Source: Ga0074130 sp964499485 | GTDB lineage: Bacteria > Pseudomonadota > Gammaproteobacteria > Burkholderiales > Rhodocyclaceae | Length of the DNA stretch: 64,000 nt | Direction of reading: 5' to 3' | NCBI GenBank assembly: GCA_964499485.1 | Contig: CAZCLF010000001.1 | Coordinates: 124,001 to 188,000, forward strand | Part shown: positions 41,149-50,198 of the stretch, one piece after another | How positions within the stretch are numbered: the first letter of the stretch is position 1 | Layout: the number at the start of each line of letters is the position of its first letter | The notes under the pieces: generated by a model | Seen by the model: only the letters and a program-made list of their open reading frames with translations | Told to the model about the DNA's origin: nothing | Database searches by the model: none | Program-made: the position numbers and the translations under genes

Positions 41149-42236
41149 ACCGAGACTCGATTAGCTAAGTAGTCGATCTTGGGGAACAGGCGAACGTTTT
41201 TGGTACGCACTACGACTGCCTCACCCTCCAACAGCTTGAGTTCTTGATATTGATCACGTGTCAGCTCCGCTTCGATCGGCACGTTGCTGCCGGGATTCTC
41301 AAGCTCAATACGCACCAACGTACCGATGGCGAGAATACGCAACACCTTGGTGGGGATACCTTCGCTGGCATCTCCATTCGGGCGGACGATTTCGAGATCG
41401 TGGGGGCGCGCATAGGCCACGGCATCGGTATCCGCCTGCAGCGTATGTTCGTCGAGCGGTAGGGTGTGTTCGCCCACGGCAAGACCACCATCTTGAATGC
41501 GGCCATGGAAAATATTGGCTGAGCCAAGGAAGCCGTATACAAACTGCGTGGCCGGTTGGCTGTACACCTCAGCAGGGGTACCAATCTGCTCGACATGGCC
41601 CTTGTTCATCAGCACCACACGGTCTGCGACTTCGAGGGCTTCTTCCTGATCGTGGGTCACAAAGATGCTGGTGATATGCAGATCATCATGCAGACGACGC
41701 AACCAACGACGCAGCTCCTTACGCACCTTGGCATCCAATGCGCCAAAGGGCTCATCGAGCAACAGTACCTTGGGCTCAACGGCCAGTGCACGGGCCAGTG
41801 CAATACGCTGGCGCTGGCCGCCCGACAGTTGCGATGGATAACGATCTGCTAGCCAATCGAGCTGTACCAAGTTGAGTAGCTCATGCACCTTGCGCTTGAT
41901 CTCGGATTCGGACGGGCGCTCCTTGCGTGGCTTGACGCGCAGACCGAAGGCGACATTCTCGAAAACGGTCATATGGCGGAACAGCGCGTAGTGCTGGAAC
42001 ACGAAGCCCACCTGACGCTCGCGTACATCCTGACGTGAGGCATCTTCACCATCAAACAGCACTTGGCCTTGGTCGGGCGATTCCAGGCCGGCGATCACAC
42101 GTAGTAGGGTGGTCTTGCCGCAACCCGATGGGCCAAGTAGCGCGACGAGTTCACCTTGCGGGAAGTCGAGCGAGATATTGTCGAGGGCGGTGAACGCACC
42201 AAACTTTTTGCCGATGTTATTGACTGCGATGCTCAT
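41145..42236 (-). CDS. cysA: Sulfate/thiosulfate ABC transporter ATPase CysA
   Basis: 363 residues. Walker A GPSGCGKTTLLR, Q-loop VFQHYALF, signature LSGGQRQRIALARAL, Walker B VLLLDEPFGALDA and switch His in FVTHDQEEA. The C-terminal TOBE-like domain (about 240-360) closes the protein. Energises CysTW. Confidence 0.96.
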   Translation of the reverse strand: MSIAVNNIGKKFGAFTALDNISLDFPQGELVALLGPSGCGKTTLLRVIAGLESPDQGQVLFDGEDASRQDVRERQVGFVFQHYALFRHMTVFENVAFGLRVKPRKERPSESEIKRKVHELLNLVQLDWLADRYPSQLSGGQRQRIALARALAVEPKVLLLDEPFGALDAKVRKELRRWLRRLHDDLHITSIFVTHDQEEALEVADRVVLMNKGHVEQIGTPAEVYSQPATQFVYGFLGSANIFHGRIQDGGLAVGEHTLPLDEHTLQADTDAVAYARPHDLEIVRPNGDASEGIPTKVLRILAIGTLVRIELENPGSNVPIEAELTRDQYQELKLLEGEAVVVRTKNVRLFPKIDYLANRVSV

Positions 42237-42255
42237 GATTTATCTCTCTAAGCAG

Positions 42256-42273
42256 AGTCTCCAGATGGAGACT
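42256..42273 (-). repeat. Intercistronic hairpin cysW-cysA
   Basis: AGTCTCC-4 bases-GGAGACT, a perfect 7-bp stem in the 44-base gap between cysW and cysA. Possibly an mRNA processing or stability element. Confidence 0.4.
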
Positions 42274-42280
42274 TTAAAAT

Positions 42281-43177
42281 TCAGGGTTGCGGATTTTCTG
42301 GGGGCAAATCTTCATTGATGTGCTTGTGGGTACGCCACTCGACCAAGCTCTTGAGCCCTAAGGTGACCAATGCCAACAGCGCCAGCAACGATGCCGTTGC
42401 AAACGCAGCGGTGAAGTTATATTCGTTGTAGAGAATCTCAACGTGGAGGGGCAAGGTGTTAGTTAGGCCGCGAATATGGCCAGACACAACCGACACTGCA
42501 CCGAACTCACCCATGGCGCGGGCGTTACACAGAATCACACCGTAGAGCAGGCCCCATTTGATATTGGGCAGCGTCACCTTCCAGAAAATCTGGAAGCCAT
42601 TGGCACCCAAGACACGTGCCGCCTCTTCTTCATCACTGCCTTGTGCTTCCATGAGTGGAATCAACTCGCGGGCAACAAAAGGGAACGTGACAAAAATCGT
42701 AGCCAGCACAATGCCTGGAACGGCAAAGATGATCTTGATATCGTTGTCGGACAAGTAGGAACCGAACCAGCCTTGCGCACCGAAGATCAGTACGTAGATC
42801 AAACCGGCAATTACGGGCGAGACCGAGAACGGTAGATCAATCAAGGTGATTAGGAACTGCTTGCCGCGGAACTGGAACTTAGCAATGGCCCAAGCAGCAG
42901 AAACACCAAAGACCAAATTGAGCGGTACGGCAATCGCTGCGGTGATCAGTGTGAGCTTAATTGCCGCCAGTGCATCTGGCTCGGCCAAGGCTGCCCAATA
43001 AGGACCAAAGCCTTTCTTGAGCGCCTCAAAGAACACGGCAACCAACGGCACAAACAAGAACAGTGTGAGAAAAACCAGTGCCGTACCAATCAGTAAGGTA
43101 CGAATCAACTTCGGCTCAGTGGTAGAACTAAGTGCCTTTGCGGCTGGCGTATTGGTGATGGAAAGCGGTGCACTCAT
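42281..43177 (-). CDS. cysW: Sulfate ABC transporter permease CysW
   Basis: 298 residues from ATG 43177, two bases after the cysT stop; the longer frame (43207) would overlap cysT. Six membrane helices. Features are DLPFSVSPVIAGLIYVLIFGAQGW and the EAA loop DEEEAARVLGANGFQIFWKVTLPNIKW that contacts CysA. Confidence 0.95.
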   Translation of the reverse strand: MSAPLSITNTPAAKALSSTTEPKLIRTLLIGTALVFLTLFLFVPLVAVFFEALKKGFGPYWAALAEPDALAAIKLTLITAAIAVPLNLVFGVSAAWAIAKFQFRGKQFLITLIDLPFSVSPVIAGLIYVLIFGAQGWFGSYLSDNDIKIIFAVPGIVLATIFVTFPFVARELIPLMEAQGSDEEEAARVLGANGFQIFWKVTLPNIKWGLLYGVILCNARAMGEFGAVSVVSGHIRGLTNTLPLHVEILYNEYNFTAAFATASLLALLALVTLGLKSLVEWRTHKHINEDLPPENPQP

Positions 43178-43179
43178 CT

Positions 43180-44016
43180 TCAGGCTTCCTGACGTTTCTT
43201 GGCCCAACCCTGCAGCAGATTAATAATCAGCAGCAGCGTGAAGGACACCACCAGCATGGAGACCGCGATCGCAGTTGCCCCCACGTAGTCATATTGTTCG
43301 AGTTTTGTGATGATCAGCAGGGGAGTGATTTCGGACACCATCGGCACGTTGCCGGCAATGAAAATGACCGAACCATATTCGCCCACTGCACGCGCAAAAG
43401 CGAGTGCAAAGCCGGTGACAAGGGCAGGGCCAATCGCCGGCAGAATCACGTGACGGAACGTTTGCAGACGATTCGCGCCAAGGCTGGCAGCGGCTTCTTC
43501 AAGCTCCTTCTCTAAGTCTTCCAATACCGGTTGCACGGTACGCACCACGAAAGGCAATCCAATAAAAGTCAGTGCCACTAAGATGCCCAGTGGGGTAAAG
43601 GCAATCTTGATACCAAAGGGCTCGAAGTATTGGCCGATCCAACCATTACCTGCGTAGATCGCTGTCAGCGCGATACCCGCAACAGCGGTTGGCAAGGCAA
43701 ACGGTAGATCCACAAGCGCGTCAATCAGGCGACGCCCCCAAAAGTCATAACGCACCAGCACCCATGCAACCAGCAAGCCGAACACAGCATTGATACTGGC
43801 GGCCATCAAGGAAGTGCCAAACGTAAGTTTGTAAGAGGCGACCACACGCGGTGTACTAACAACAGCCCAGAATTCTTCCCACCCCATGCCCCAGGTTTTA
43901 ATGAAGGCAGCAGACAGCGGGATCAAGACAATCAGGCCGAGATAGAGGAGCGTAAAGCCCAGCGAGATATTGAACCCGGGCAGAACATTGCGGCGTCCGG
44001 AACTTAGCGTGCTCAT
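43180..44016 (-). CDS. cysT: Sulfate ABC transporter permease CysT (CysU)
   Basis: 278 residues, six membrane helices. DLPFALPTAVAGIALTAIY and the EAA loop LEEAAASLGANRLQTFRHVILP identify the CysT type, as does LVTGFALAFARAVGEYGSVIFIAGN. Pairs with CysW. Confidence 0.95.
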   Translation of the reverse strand: MSTLSSGRRNVLPGFNISLGFTLLYLGLIVLIPLSAAFIKTWGMGWEEFWAVVSTPRVVASYKLTFGTSLMAASINAVFGLLVAWVLVRYDFWGRRLIDALVDLPFALPTAVAGIALTAIYAGNGWIGQYFEPFGIKIAFTPLGILVALTFIGLPFVVRTVQPVLEDLEKELEEAAASLGANRLQTFRHVILPAIGPALVTGFALAFARAVGEYGSVIFIAGNVPMVSEITPLLIITKLEQYDYVGATAIAVSMLVVSFTLLLIINLLQGWAKKRQEA

Positions 44017-44057
44017 TAGATAGTTTCTTTAGACAAAAATAATGTTGCTTCGACACA

Positions 44058-44085
44058 ATCACTTCTCCCGATGGGGAGAAGTGAT
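44058..44085 (-). repeat. Strong intercistronic hairpin between cysP and cysT
   Basis: ATCACTTCTCCC-CATC-GGGAGAAGTGAT, a perfect 12-bp stem with a 4-base loop, in the gap between the binding protein and the permeases. No T-run follows. Likely to lower permease expression relative to binding protein or to protect the upstream mRNA. Confidence 0.55.
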
Positions 44086-44098
44086 GCGCAGGGTTGGC

Positions 44099-45124
44099 TT
44101 ACTTGCCGGTGGTGTAGATTTGATCGAACAAGCCACCATCGGAGAAGTGGGTCTTCTGTGCCTTAGCTAGGCTGCCAAAGACTTCGTCGATGGTGAAGGT
44201 CGGGATCTTCGGATACATGATGGCGTAGCGCTTGGCGATGGTTTCGTTGCGCACACGGAAGTAAGCCTTGGCACCAATCGCTTGGCCTTCTTCTGAATAC
44301 AGATAGTTCAGATATTCAGTCGCAACTTTGCGTGTGCCGCGCTTATCGACCACCTTGTTAACCACGGCAATCGGCGGCTCTGCCAGCACAGTGATGCTTG
44401 GGTAGACCACGTCAAACTTGTCGGAGCCGTGCTCAAGGGTGAGCAGTTTCACTTCGTTTTCGAAGGTAACGAGTACATCACCAATGCCACGCTGGGTGAA
44501 GGTCACGCTGGCGGCACGGCCGCCGCTGTCCAGCACAGGTACATTCTTGAACAGCTTGGTCACGTATTCCTTGGCTTGCGCTTCGGTGCCGCCTTTCTTG
44601 ATCACTGCGCCCCAGCCAGCCAGATAGCTGTAACGGCCATTGCCGGTGAGCTTGGGGTTAGGAATCACAACTTGCATGCCGGGCTTCACCAAATCATCCC
44701 AATCCTTGATGTTCTTGGGGTTGCCCTTGCGCACGAGGAAAACTTGCACCGTGGTGAACGGGGCAGCGCCATTCGGAAACTGCTTGCGCCAATCAGCCGA
44801 GACAAGACCGCCACGCTCAACCAACAAATCAACGTCTGTCGCTTGGTTCATGGTGACGATATCGGCTTCCAGCCCCGCTGCGACTGATAGCGCCTGCTTG
44901 CTCGATCCACCGTGCGACTGGTTAATGTTCACTGTCTCGCCAGTCTTGGCCTTCCAATACTTGGCAAAGGCTGGGTTGTAATCTTTATACAGCTCGCGGG
45001 CCACGTCGTAAGACACATTCAAGAGCGTGACATCGGCATGCGCGGAAGGAGCTGCAACAGCGGCCACAAAAGCAGTGGCGACGAGGCTGCTGCGCAAAAG
45101 CTTTTTGAAGGGAAGCGTGTTCAC
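44099..45124 (-). CDS. cysP: Periplasmic sulfate-binding protein (CysP/Sbp)
   Basis: 341 residues from a GTG at 45124 (AGGA 8 bases upstream). Signal peptide ends at AHA (residue 30). Mature sequence DVTLLNVSYDVARELYKDYNPAF, NQSHGGSSKQAL, RKGNPKNIKDWDDLVKPGMQVVIPNPKLTGNGRYSYLAGWG typifies the sulfate/thiosulfate-binding family. First gene of the cysPTWAB operon. Similar to the second binding protein upstream. Confidence 0.93.
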   Translation of the reverse strand: MNTLPFKKLLRSSLVATAFVAAVAAPSAHADVTLLNVSYDVARELYKDYNPAFAKYWKAKTGETVNINQSHGGSSKQALSVAAGLEADIVTMNQATDVDLLVERGGLVSADWRKQFPNGAAPFTTVQVFLVRKGNPKNIKDWDDLVKPGMQVVIPNPKLTGNGRYSYLAGWGAVIKKGGTEAQAKEYVTKLFKNVPVLDSGGRAASVTFTQRGIGDVLVTFENEVKLLTLEHGSDKFDVVYPSITVLAEPPIAVVNKVVDKRGTRKVATEYLNYLYSEEGQAIGAKAYFRVRNETIAKRYAIMYPKIPTFTIDEVFGSLAKAQKTHFSDGGLFDQIYTTGK

Positions 45125-45221
45125 GAAGAGGTCCTTTCAATATAAGAGAGACGCAAGTATAGGGAGTCTTCTTATAAAGAAAAAAGACTGATTTTGCATT
45201 TACTTATACAAAAACTAAAAA

Positions 45222-45248
45222 AGCCGGCGCTACAGTTCTGCGCCGGCT
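45222..45248 (-). terminator. Intrinsic terminator downstream of the second sulfate-binding gene
   Basis: Minus strand AGCCGGCGC-9 bases-GCGCCGGCT followed by TTTTTAG. A perfect 9-bp stem with T-run that separates the sbp gene from the cys operon, so the two are separate transcripts. Confidence 0.88.
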
Positions 45249-45270
45249 ATCGGTATATGCAGCTAAATGC

Positions 45271-46290
45271 TCACTTCTTCTCGTAAATCTGATCGAAAGT
45301 ACCGCCATCGCCAAAATGTAGCTTCTGTGCCTTGGCCCAACCACCAAACAGTTCGTCAATGGTGAAGAGTTTGACGTTGGTGAAGGTGTTCTTGTTGCGC
45401 GTGGCCAGGAAGGGGTCCTTGCTGACCAGTGCCGGACGGTAGTAGTGCTTGAATGCCAGCTCTTGACCTTCCGATGTATAGAGGAATTTCAGGTATTCAT
45501 CGGCAATCTTGCGTGTCCCCTTTTTGTCGACAACTTTATCAACGACAGCGACCGGTGGCTCAGCCAAGATAGACAGCGACGGTGTCACGATTTCAAACTT
45601 GTCCGGACCGAGCTCTTTCACCGCCAAGTAGGCTTCGTTCTCCCATGCCAGCAGAACATCGCCTTGACCACGCTCGACGAAGGTGGTGGTGGAACCACGT
45701 GCACCAGAATCAAGCACCGGTACGTTCTTAAACAGCTTGCCGATGAATTCCTTGGCCTTGGCATCATCGCCACCGTTCTTCAGCACATACCCCCACGCGG
45801 CCAGATAGTTCCAACGGGCGCCGCCAGAGGTCTTAGGGTTCGGCGTAATCACCGAGATGCCCGGCTTGATCAGATCATCCCAATCCTTGATCTTCTTCGG
45901 GTTGCCCTTGCGGACAAGGAAGACGATGGTGGAGACATACGGAGAGGCGTTGTTTGGCAGACGCTTCTGATAGTCCTTGGACAAAATACCCTTTTCAGCA
46001 ATCGCGTCGATGTCATAACCCAGTGCCAACGTCACCACGTCAGCCTCCAGACCATCAATCACCGAACGGGCTTGCTTGCCGGAACCGCCGTGTGACTGGC
46101 GAATCGTCAGCTTGTTGCCTGGGTTCTTGGCTTCCCACTGCTTGATGAACCTAGCGTTCACATCTTGGTAAAGCTCACGCGTCGGATCGTAAGACACATT
46201 GAGAAGGGTGTAATCGGTAGCCAGCGCATGGCTGGTGACAAGGCTGAGGGCACTCACTGCGATCAGCGAGGAAATAAGCTTACGAACCAT
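45271..46290 (-). CDS. sbp: Second periplasmic sulfate-binding protein
   Basis: 339 residues from ATG 46290; the frame opens at 46347. Signal peptide MVRKLISSLIAVSALSLVTSHALA. DYTLLNVSYDPTRELYQDVNARFI, RQSHGGSGKQARSVIDGLEADVV and NPKTSGGARWNYLAAWGYVL show the same family as the protein encoded at 44.1-45.1 kb. It has its own terminator, so is separately regulated. Which of the two prefers thiosulfate is not decidable here. Confidence 0.93.
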   Translation of the reverse strand: MVRKLISSLIAVSALSLVTSHALATDYTLLNVSYDPTRELYQDVNARFIKQWEAKNPGNKLTIRQSHGGSGKQARSVIDGLEADVVTLALGYDIDAIAEKGILSKDYQKRLPNNASPYVSTIVFLVRKGNPKKIKDWDDLIKPGISVITPNPKTSGGARWNYLAAWGYVLKNGGDDAKAKEFIGKLFKNVPVLDSGARGSTTTFVERGQGDVLLAWENEAYLAVKELGPDKFEIVTPSLSILAEPPVAVVDKVVDKKGTRKIADEYLKFLYTSEGQELAFKHYYRPALVSKDPFLATRNKNTFTNVKLFTIDELFGGWAKAQKLHFGDGGTFDQIYEKK

Positions 46291-46619
46291 TTGACGCACT
46301 CCGCGTTTGGATAAGGTGAGCGGAGTGTAGGTAGTTCGACTTATCAACAGAACGACTGAATATTCAGATGCATATTCAACTGTGGTGCATAAGCTTAGAA
46401 GCGATATTACTTAAGGTACTGACACGTCAGCGAAGGCCGGGTAAAGGGGGCATACGACTGCCAACGCCTTGTTTAGCGGGCCGCCATCACAAGTGACGAA
46501 TTGAAATAAGTGCAACTTTTTTAATTAACTGCACATATGCTCATACAAAAACATTTGCCTTGAAAAGGCCATGCTCGGCTATTAGTCTGAAATCGTAGGC
46601 TTACTTATGGGGATTGATC
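46291..46619. other. Intergenic region with divergent promoters (sbp / small secreted gene)
   Basis: About 330 AT-rich bases with no gene. A CTGAC-AC-GTCAG palindrome is at 46419-46430. CysB sites for sbp are expected but were not recognised with confidence. For the downstream gene, no clear -35/-10 pair could be assigned. Confidence 0.4.
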
Positions 46620-46898
46620 ATGAAAACGTCAGTAACGGCTTTGGCTCTTTCGACATTGATCTTGACGGCCACTAGTGTGGGTATGGGCTGGAATGTGCAA
46701 GCGGGTCAGCACAAACATGCGACCGCAAAAGCCCCTGTCATCGCCCCTGCCGCTGTTACCGCCAAGACGAATACGCCCGATGCCGACTTGATGGCGGCCC
46801 TTGGCGATGAGTTCGTGAGCAGTTGCAGTGAGCAACACAAAGGCTGCAGCAAAGCTTGGCATGACCTGGATTCCATTGCCGTAAAAGAAAAGCTGTAG
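46620..46898 (+). CDS. Small secreted protein of unknown function
   Basis: 92 residues from ATG 46620, with GGGG 8 bases upstream. Signal peptide MKTSVTALALSTLILTATSVGMGWNVQA gives a mature protein of about 65 residues with an Ala/Pro/Thr linker and a short C-terminal part holding Cys in FVSSCSEQHKGCSK. A strong terminator follows directly, so it is monocistronic. Unrecognised. Confidence 0.6.
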   Translation: MKTSVTALALSTLILTATSVGMGWNVQAGQHKHATAKAPVIAPAAVTAKTNTPDADLMAALGDEFVSSCSEQHKGCSKAWHDLDSIAVKEKL

Positions 46899-46904
46899 TG
46901 CACA

Positions 46905-46947
46905 CCGTGGCTGCGCTACCGCGCAGCCACGGTTAGTCGGCTTTTTT
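46905..46947. terminator. Terminator between small secreted gene and ilvA
   Basis: CCGTGGCTGCGC-TACC-GCGCAGCCACGG (46905-46932), a perfect 12-bp stem; on the plus strand TTAGTCGGCTTTTTT follows. Serves the convergent gene pair. Confidence 0.75.
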
Positions 46948-48526
46948 AGCCAAGGAAGAGTTTATAAACCGGGTTATCGCTTTCATCTTGATAGCGATAA
47001 CCAAGCGTCTTCAGGAAGGCGTCAAACGCTTTCTTATCCTTGGGTGGGACTTGCATGCCGATCAGCACACGGCCGTAATCAGCGCCGTGATTGCGATAGT
47101 GGAACAGGGAAATGTTCCAGTCAGCACGGGCACGCTCCATGTGCTCGAAGAAATTCATCAAGGCACCCGGACGCTCCGGGAACTCGAAGCGATAAAGAAT
47201 TTCATGTTGTGCGGCCTGCGGCGCATGGCCACCAACCAAGTGGCGCACATGTGACTTGGCGGTTTCGTTATCGGTCAGATCGAGCGTGGCCAGACCGTGT
47301 TTCTTGAGTGACGCGACTAACTTGCGCGATTCTTCGCGGCTTGCCACCTGTACACCGACGAAGATGTGAGCGTTCTGCGGGTCGGCATAGCGGTAGTTGA
47401 ATTCAGTGATCGCACGCTTACCTAGCAATGAGCAGAACATCTTGAAACTGCCGGGTTGCTCGGGGATCGTTACTGCGAGGACAGCTTCGCGTTGCTCACC
47501 GACTTCTGCGCGCTCAGCCACGAAGCGCAAGCGATCAAAATTCATATTTGCGCCAGACGCCGTAACGACCAAGGTCTTGCCCTTGGCATTGTTCTTCTCT
47601 GCCCACGCCTTTGCCCCGGCCAGTGCCAGCGCACCGGAGGGCTCAAGGATCGAACGCGTATCTTCGAATACGTCTTTGATCGCAGCGCAGATCGCATCCG
47701 TATCAACGCTGATCATTTCATCAACATATTGCTGACACAGGCGGAAAGTTTCCTGCCCAACCAACTTGACGGCGGTGCCGTCCGCAAACAAGCCCACGCT
47801 GTCCAGCTTTACGCGCTTACCGGCCGCGAGCGACTGTGTCATCGCGTCAGCATCGAATGTCTCCACACCAATGATCTTGGTATCCGGGCGCAAACGCTTG
47901 ATGTAGGCCGCAACCCCGGCAAGCAGACCACCGCCGCCTACGCAGCAAAACACCACATCGATCGGGTCAGGATGCTGGCGCAGGATTTCCATACCGATGG
48001 TGCCCTGCCCGGCGATCACCTCTGGATCGTCAAAGGGGTGCACGAAAGTCAGGCCCTGCTTCTTTTCCAGTTCCAGCGCATGCGCATAAGCCTCGTCAAA
48101 AGAGTCGCCATGGAGTACCACTTCGCCGCCACGACTCTTAACGGCATTCACCTTGATTAAAGGTGTTACCGACGGCATCACGATGACGGCGCGACAGCCC
48201 AGGTGCTTCGCCGACAACGCCACGCCTTGTGCATGATTACCGGCCGAAGCGCAAATCACGCCACGCTTGCGTTGTGCAGGCGTGAGGCTGGCAACCTTGT
48301 TGTAAGCGCCGCGAATCTTGAAGCTGAAGACGGGCTGCATGTCTTCGCGCTTGAGGAAAATGCGGTTTCCGCTGCGCTGCGAAATGCCCGGCGCGAAGTC
48401 GAGTGGGGTTTCAATCGCCACATCGTAGACGCGGGCGTTCAGCACTTTTTCTAGGTAGTCAGGGCCATTGGCTGCCTTGCGGGCAGGCGCGGTTTTCTTG
48501 ACTGTGTTTTTCTTGGCGGCGGTCAT
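46946..48526 (-). CDS. ilvA: Threonine ammonia-lyase (biosynthetic, PLP)
   Basis: 526 residues. First step of isoleucine synthesis: threonine to 2-oxobutanoate. PLP Lys70 in VFSFKIRGAYNK, phosphate-binding glycines in CCVGGGGLLAGV, and two C-terminal ACT-like regulatory domains (about 345-425 and 440-526) for isoleucine feedback. An unusual Lys/Ala-rich N-terminal stretch (residues 3-20) precedes the domain. Confidence 0.95.
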   Translation of the reverse strand: MTAAKKNTVKKTAPARKAANGPDYLEKVLNARVYDVAIETPLDFAPGISQRSGNRIFLKREDMQPVFSFKIRGAYNKVASLTPAQRKRGVICASAGNHAQGVALSAKHLGCRAVIVMPSVTPLIKVNAVKSRGGEVVLHGDSFDEAYAHALELEKKQGLTFVHPFDDPEVIAGQGTIGMEILRQHPDPIDVVFCCVGGGGLLAGVAAYIKRLRPDTKIIGVETFDADAMTQSLAAGKRVKLDSVGLFADGTAVKLVGQETFRLCQQYVDEMISVDTDAICAAIKDVFEDTRSILEPSGALALAGAKAWAEKNNAKGKTLVVTASGANMNFDRLRFVAERAEVGEQREAVLAVTIPEQPGSFKMFCSLLGKRAITEFNYRYADPQNAHIFVGVQVASREESRKLVASLKKHGLATLDLTDNETAKSHVRHLVGGHAPQAAQHEILYRFEFPERPGALMNFFEHMERARADWNISLFHYRNHGADYGRVLIGMQVPPKDKKAFDAFLKTLGYRYQDESDNPVYKLFLG

Positions 48527-48615
48527 TATTCAAGCGTGTAGCGGCAAAGGCACAAGGTTACAGGCCGCGCGAGCGCGGGGCAAGCCGTAGCACCAGCTTA
48601 CGTTACCATCGCTAA

Positions 48616-49047
48616 ATGGATGCCTTCTTCTCCGCCGACACCGGTCTGGGCGGACTTTTCATTGCCAGCTTCCTGGCTGCCACACTGCTCCCCGGTGGTT
48701 CAGAGGCTGTCTTCGTCGCAGTATTGGCGACGTGGCCGTCACTGGAAATCCAAGCTATTGTGGTCGCCACCCTTGGGAACACACTCGGTGGCATGAGCAG
48801 TTATGTCATTGCGCGCCTATTGCCACAAGACGCGCTCAAGAAGCTCGGTGACAAGCCGCTCGCGCTCGCCAGACGCTGGGGGGCGCCTGTGCTCATCCTC
48901 GCATGGGTGCCGCTGATTGGCGACCTGCTCTGTGTCGCGGCAGGCTGGCTACGTCTGCCTTGGCTACCAAGCCTGCTTTGGATGGCGATCGGCAAAGGTT
49001 TGCGCTATGGCTTTATTGCACTGGGATGGCGCTGGCTCGCTGGGTAA
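48616..49047 (+). CDS. yqaA: YqaA-like VTT membrane protein
   Basis: 143 residues with four membrane segments. Features are FIASFLAATLLPGGSEAVFVAVL, VVATLGNTLGGMSSYVIARL and ILAWVPLIGDLLCVAAGWLRLPW, typical of the YqaA/DedA group. Function unknown; possible lipid or cation role. Convergent with the AAA+ gene. Confidence 0.85.
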   Translation: MDAFFSADTGLGGLFIASFLAATLLPGGSEAVFVAVLATWPSLEIQAIVVATLGNTLGGMSSYVIARLLPQDALKKLGDKPLALARRWGAPVLILAWVPLIGDLLCVAAGWLRLPWLPSLLWMAIGKGLRYGFIALGWRWLAG

Positions 49048-49065
49048 AGTGAGTTCAGGGCCGGG

Positions 49066-50046
49066 TTAAAACCCGATCTTGCGCGTTTTACTGCGCCGTT
49101 CGCCCGGAAAGTCTTCAACGCCCACCACATCGCGGCCGGCCAGCTTGGCATTGCCCAGCGCGGACAGCAATTGCTTACGCATGTCGCGCGGCGGCAGCCC
49201 CACCAGCTTGTCGAGCACCGCATCACTCGGCTCGGGGGCAAAACCCCAGCTGTGTTCGGCAATGATTTCGGCGTACAAATGCGCAGCGATGGTGCGCGCC
49301 TGCTCCGCATCGGGGCGCGGCACTTCATACACATTCATACGATTGAGGATGGGTTCGGGCAGGCTGCTTTCATCATTGGCAGTGGCAATCCACAGCATGC
49401 TGGACGCATCGATATCGATATCGATGAACTCATCGCGAAAACTGCGTGCCGTGTCGTGCTCGAGCAAGCCGTAGAGCGCGCCCATCGGATCGTAGCGGCT
49501 GTCGCCACCCGCCTTGTCGACCTCATCGAGCACCATCAAGGGGTTTGCGTAGTCACCGTCAATCAATGCGGTTGCCACCTTGCCGGCTTTCGCATTGCTC
49601 CACTGAGACGATGTGCCGGACAGTATCCAGCCGGCCGTGAGTGAGCTCATCGATACAAACTCATAGCCGGTACCGAGCGCACCTGCAAGCTGCCGTGCGA
49701 AGTGGGTTTTGCCGATGCCGGGCTCACCGAGCAGGAGTATCGGGGTGAAATGCACCGGCTCATTGCCGGACAAAGCCAGCGCTAGGGATTTACGCAGCTC
49801 GTCGACGACCTCGGTGAAATTAGGGCAGCGCTCATACAGCGGATCGAGCACATCGGGAGACGATGGCTTGATAACAAAGCGCTCACCACCCTGGCGCTTC
49901 ATCTTCTCGTAGCAGGCCGCTAGCGCCTCGTTACGATTTGACGGGCCCTCTTCAATGGCGCGTTCAACATCGGCCAAAGAGTAGATGGAACGCACATCGG
50001 CAATTGGAATATGCACATCCGAATTGCGACTTTGCTGACTGCTCAT
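49066..50046 (-). CDS. Stand-alone AAA+ ATPase (Lon-type AAA module)
   Basis: 326 residues from ATG 50046; an AGGAGG sequence sits 8 bases upstream. Walker A LLLGEPGIGKTHFARQLA, Walker B PLMVLDEVDKAGGD, sensor 1 WIATANDE, arginine finger in EPILNRMNVYEVPRPD. Resembles the AAA module of Lon, but there is no protease domain or N-terminal Lon domain. It could be a protein-remodelling factor. No partner is adjacent. Confidence 0.82.
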   Translation of the reverse strand: MSSQQSRNSDVHIPIADVRSIYSLADVERAIEEGPSNRNEALAACYEKMKRQGGERFVIKPSSPDVLDPLYERCPNFTEVVDELRKSLALALSGNEPVHFTPILLLGEPGIGKTHFARQLAGALGTGYEFVSMSSLTAGWILSGTSSQWSNAKAGKVATALIDGDYANPLMVLDEVDKAGGDSRYDPMGALYGLLEHDTARSFRDEFIDIDIDASSMLWIATANDESSLPEPILNRMNVYEVPRPDAEQARTIAAHLYAEIIAEHSWGFAPEPSDAVLDKLVGLPPRDMRKQLLSALGNAKLAGRDVVGVEDFPGERRSKTRKIGF

Positions 50047-50198
50047 GACTAGCACCTCCTACACATCGTCTAACGGCTGTCTTTGCCGGAAGTTGAATCG
50101 TGAAGCGACTCGCGTCATTGATCAAGCAAGGTAGATGCCTGATCGAATACCACATTGAATACTTACTCGCCACCGCCGGTAGGCGGTGGATGCACCAC

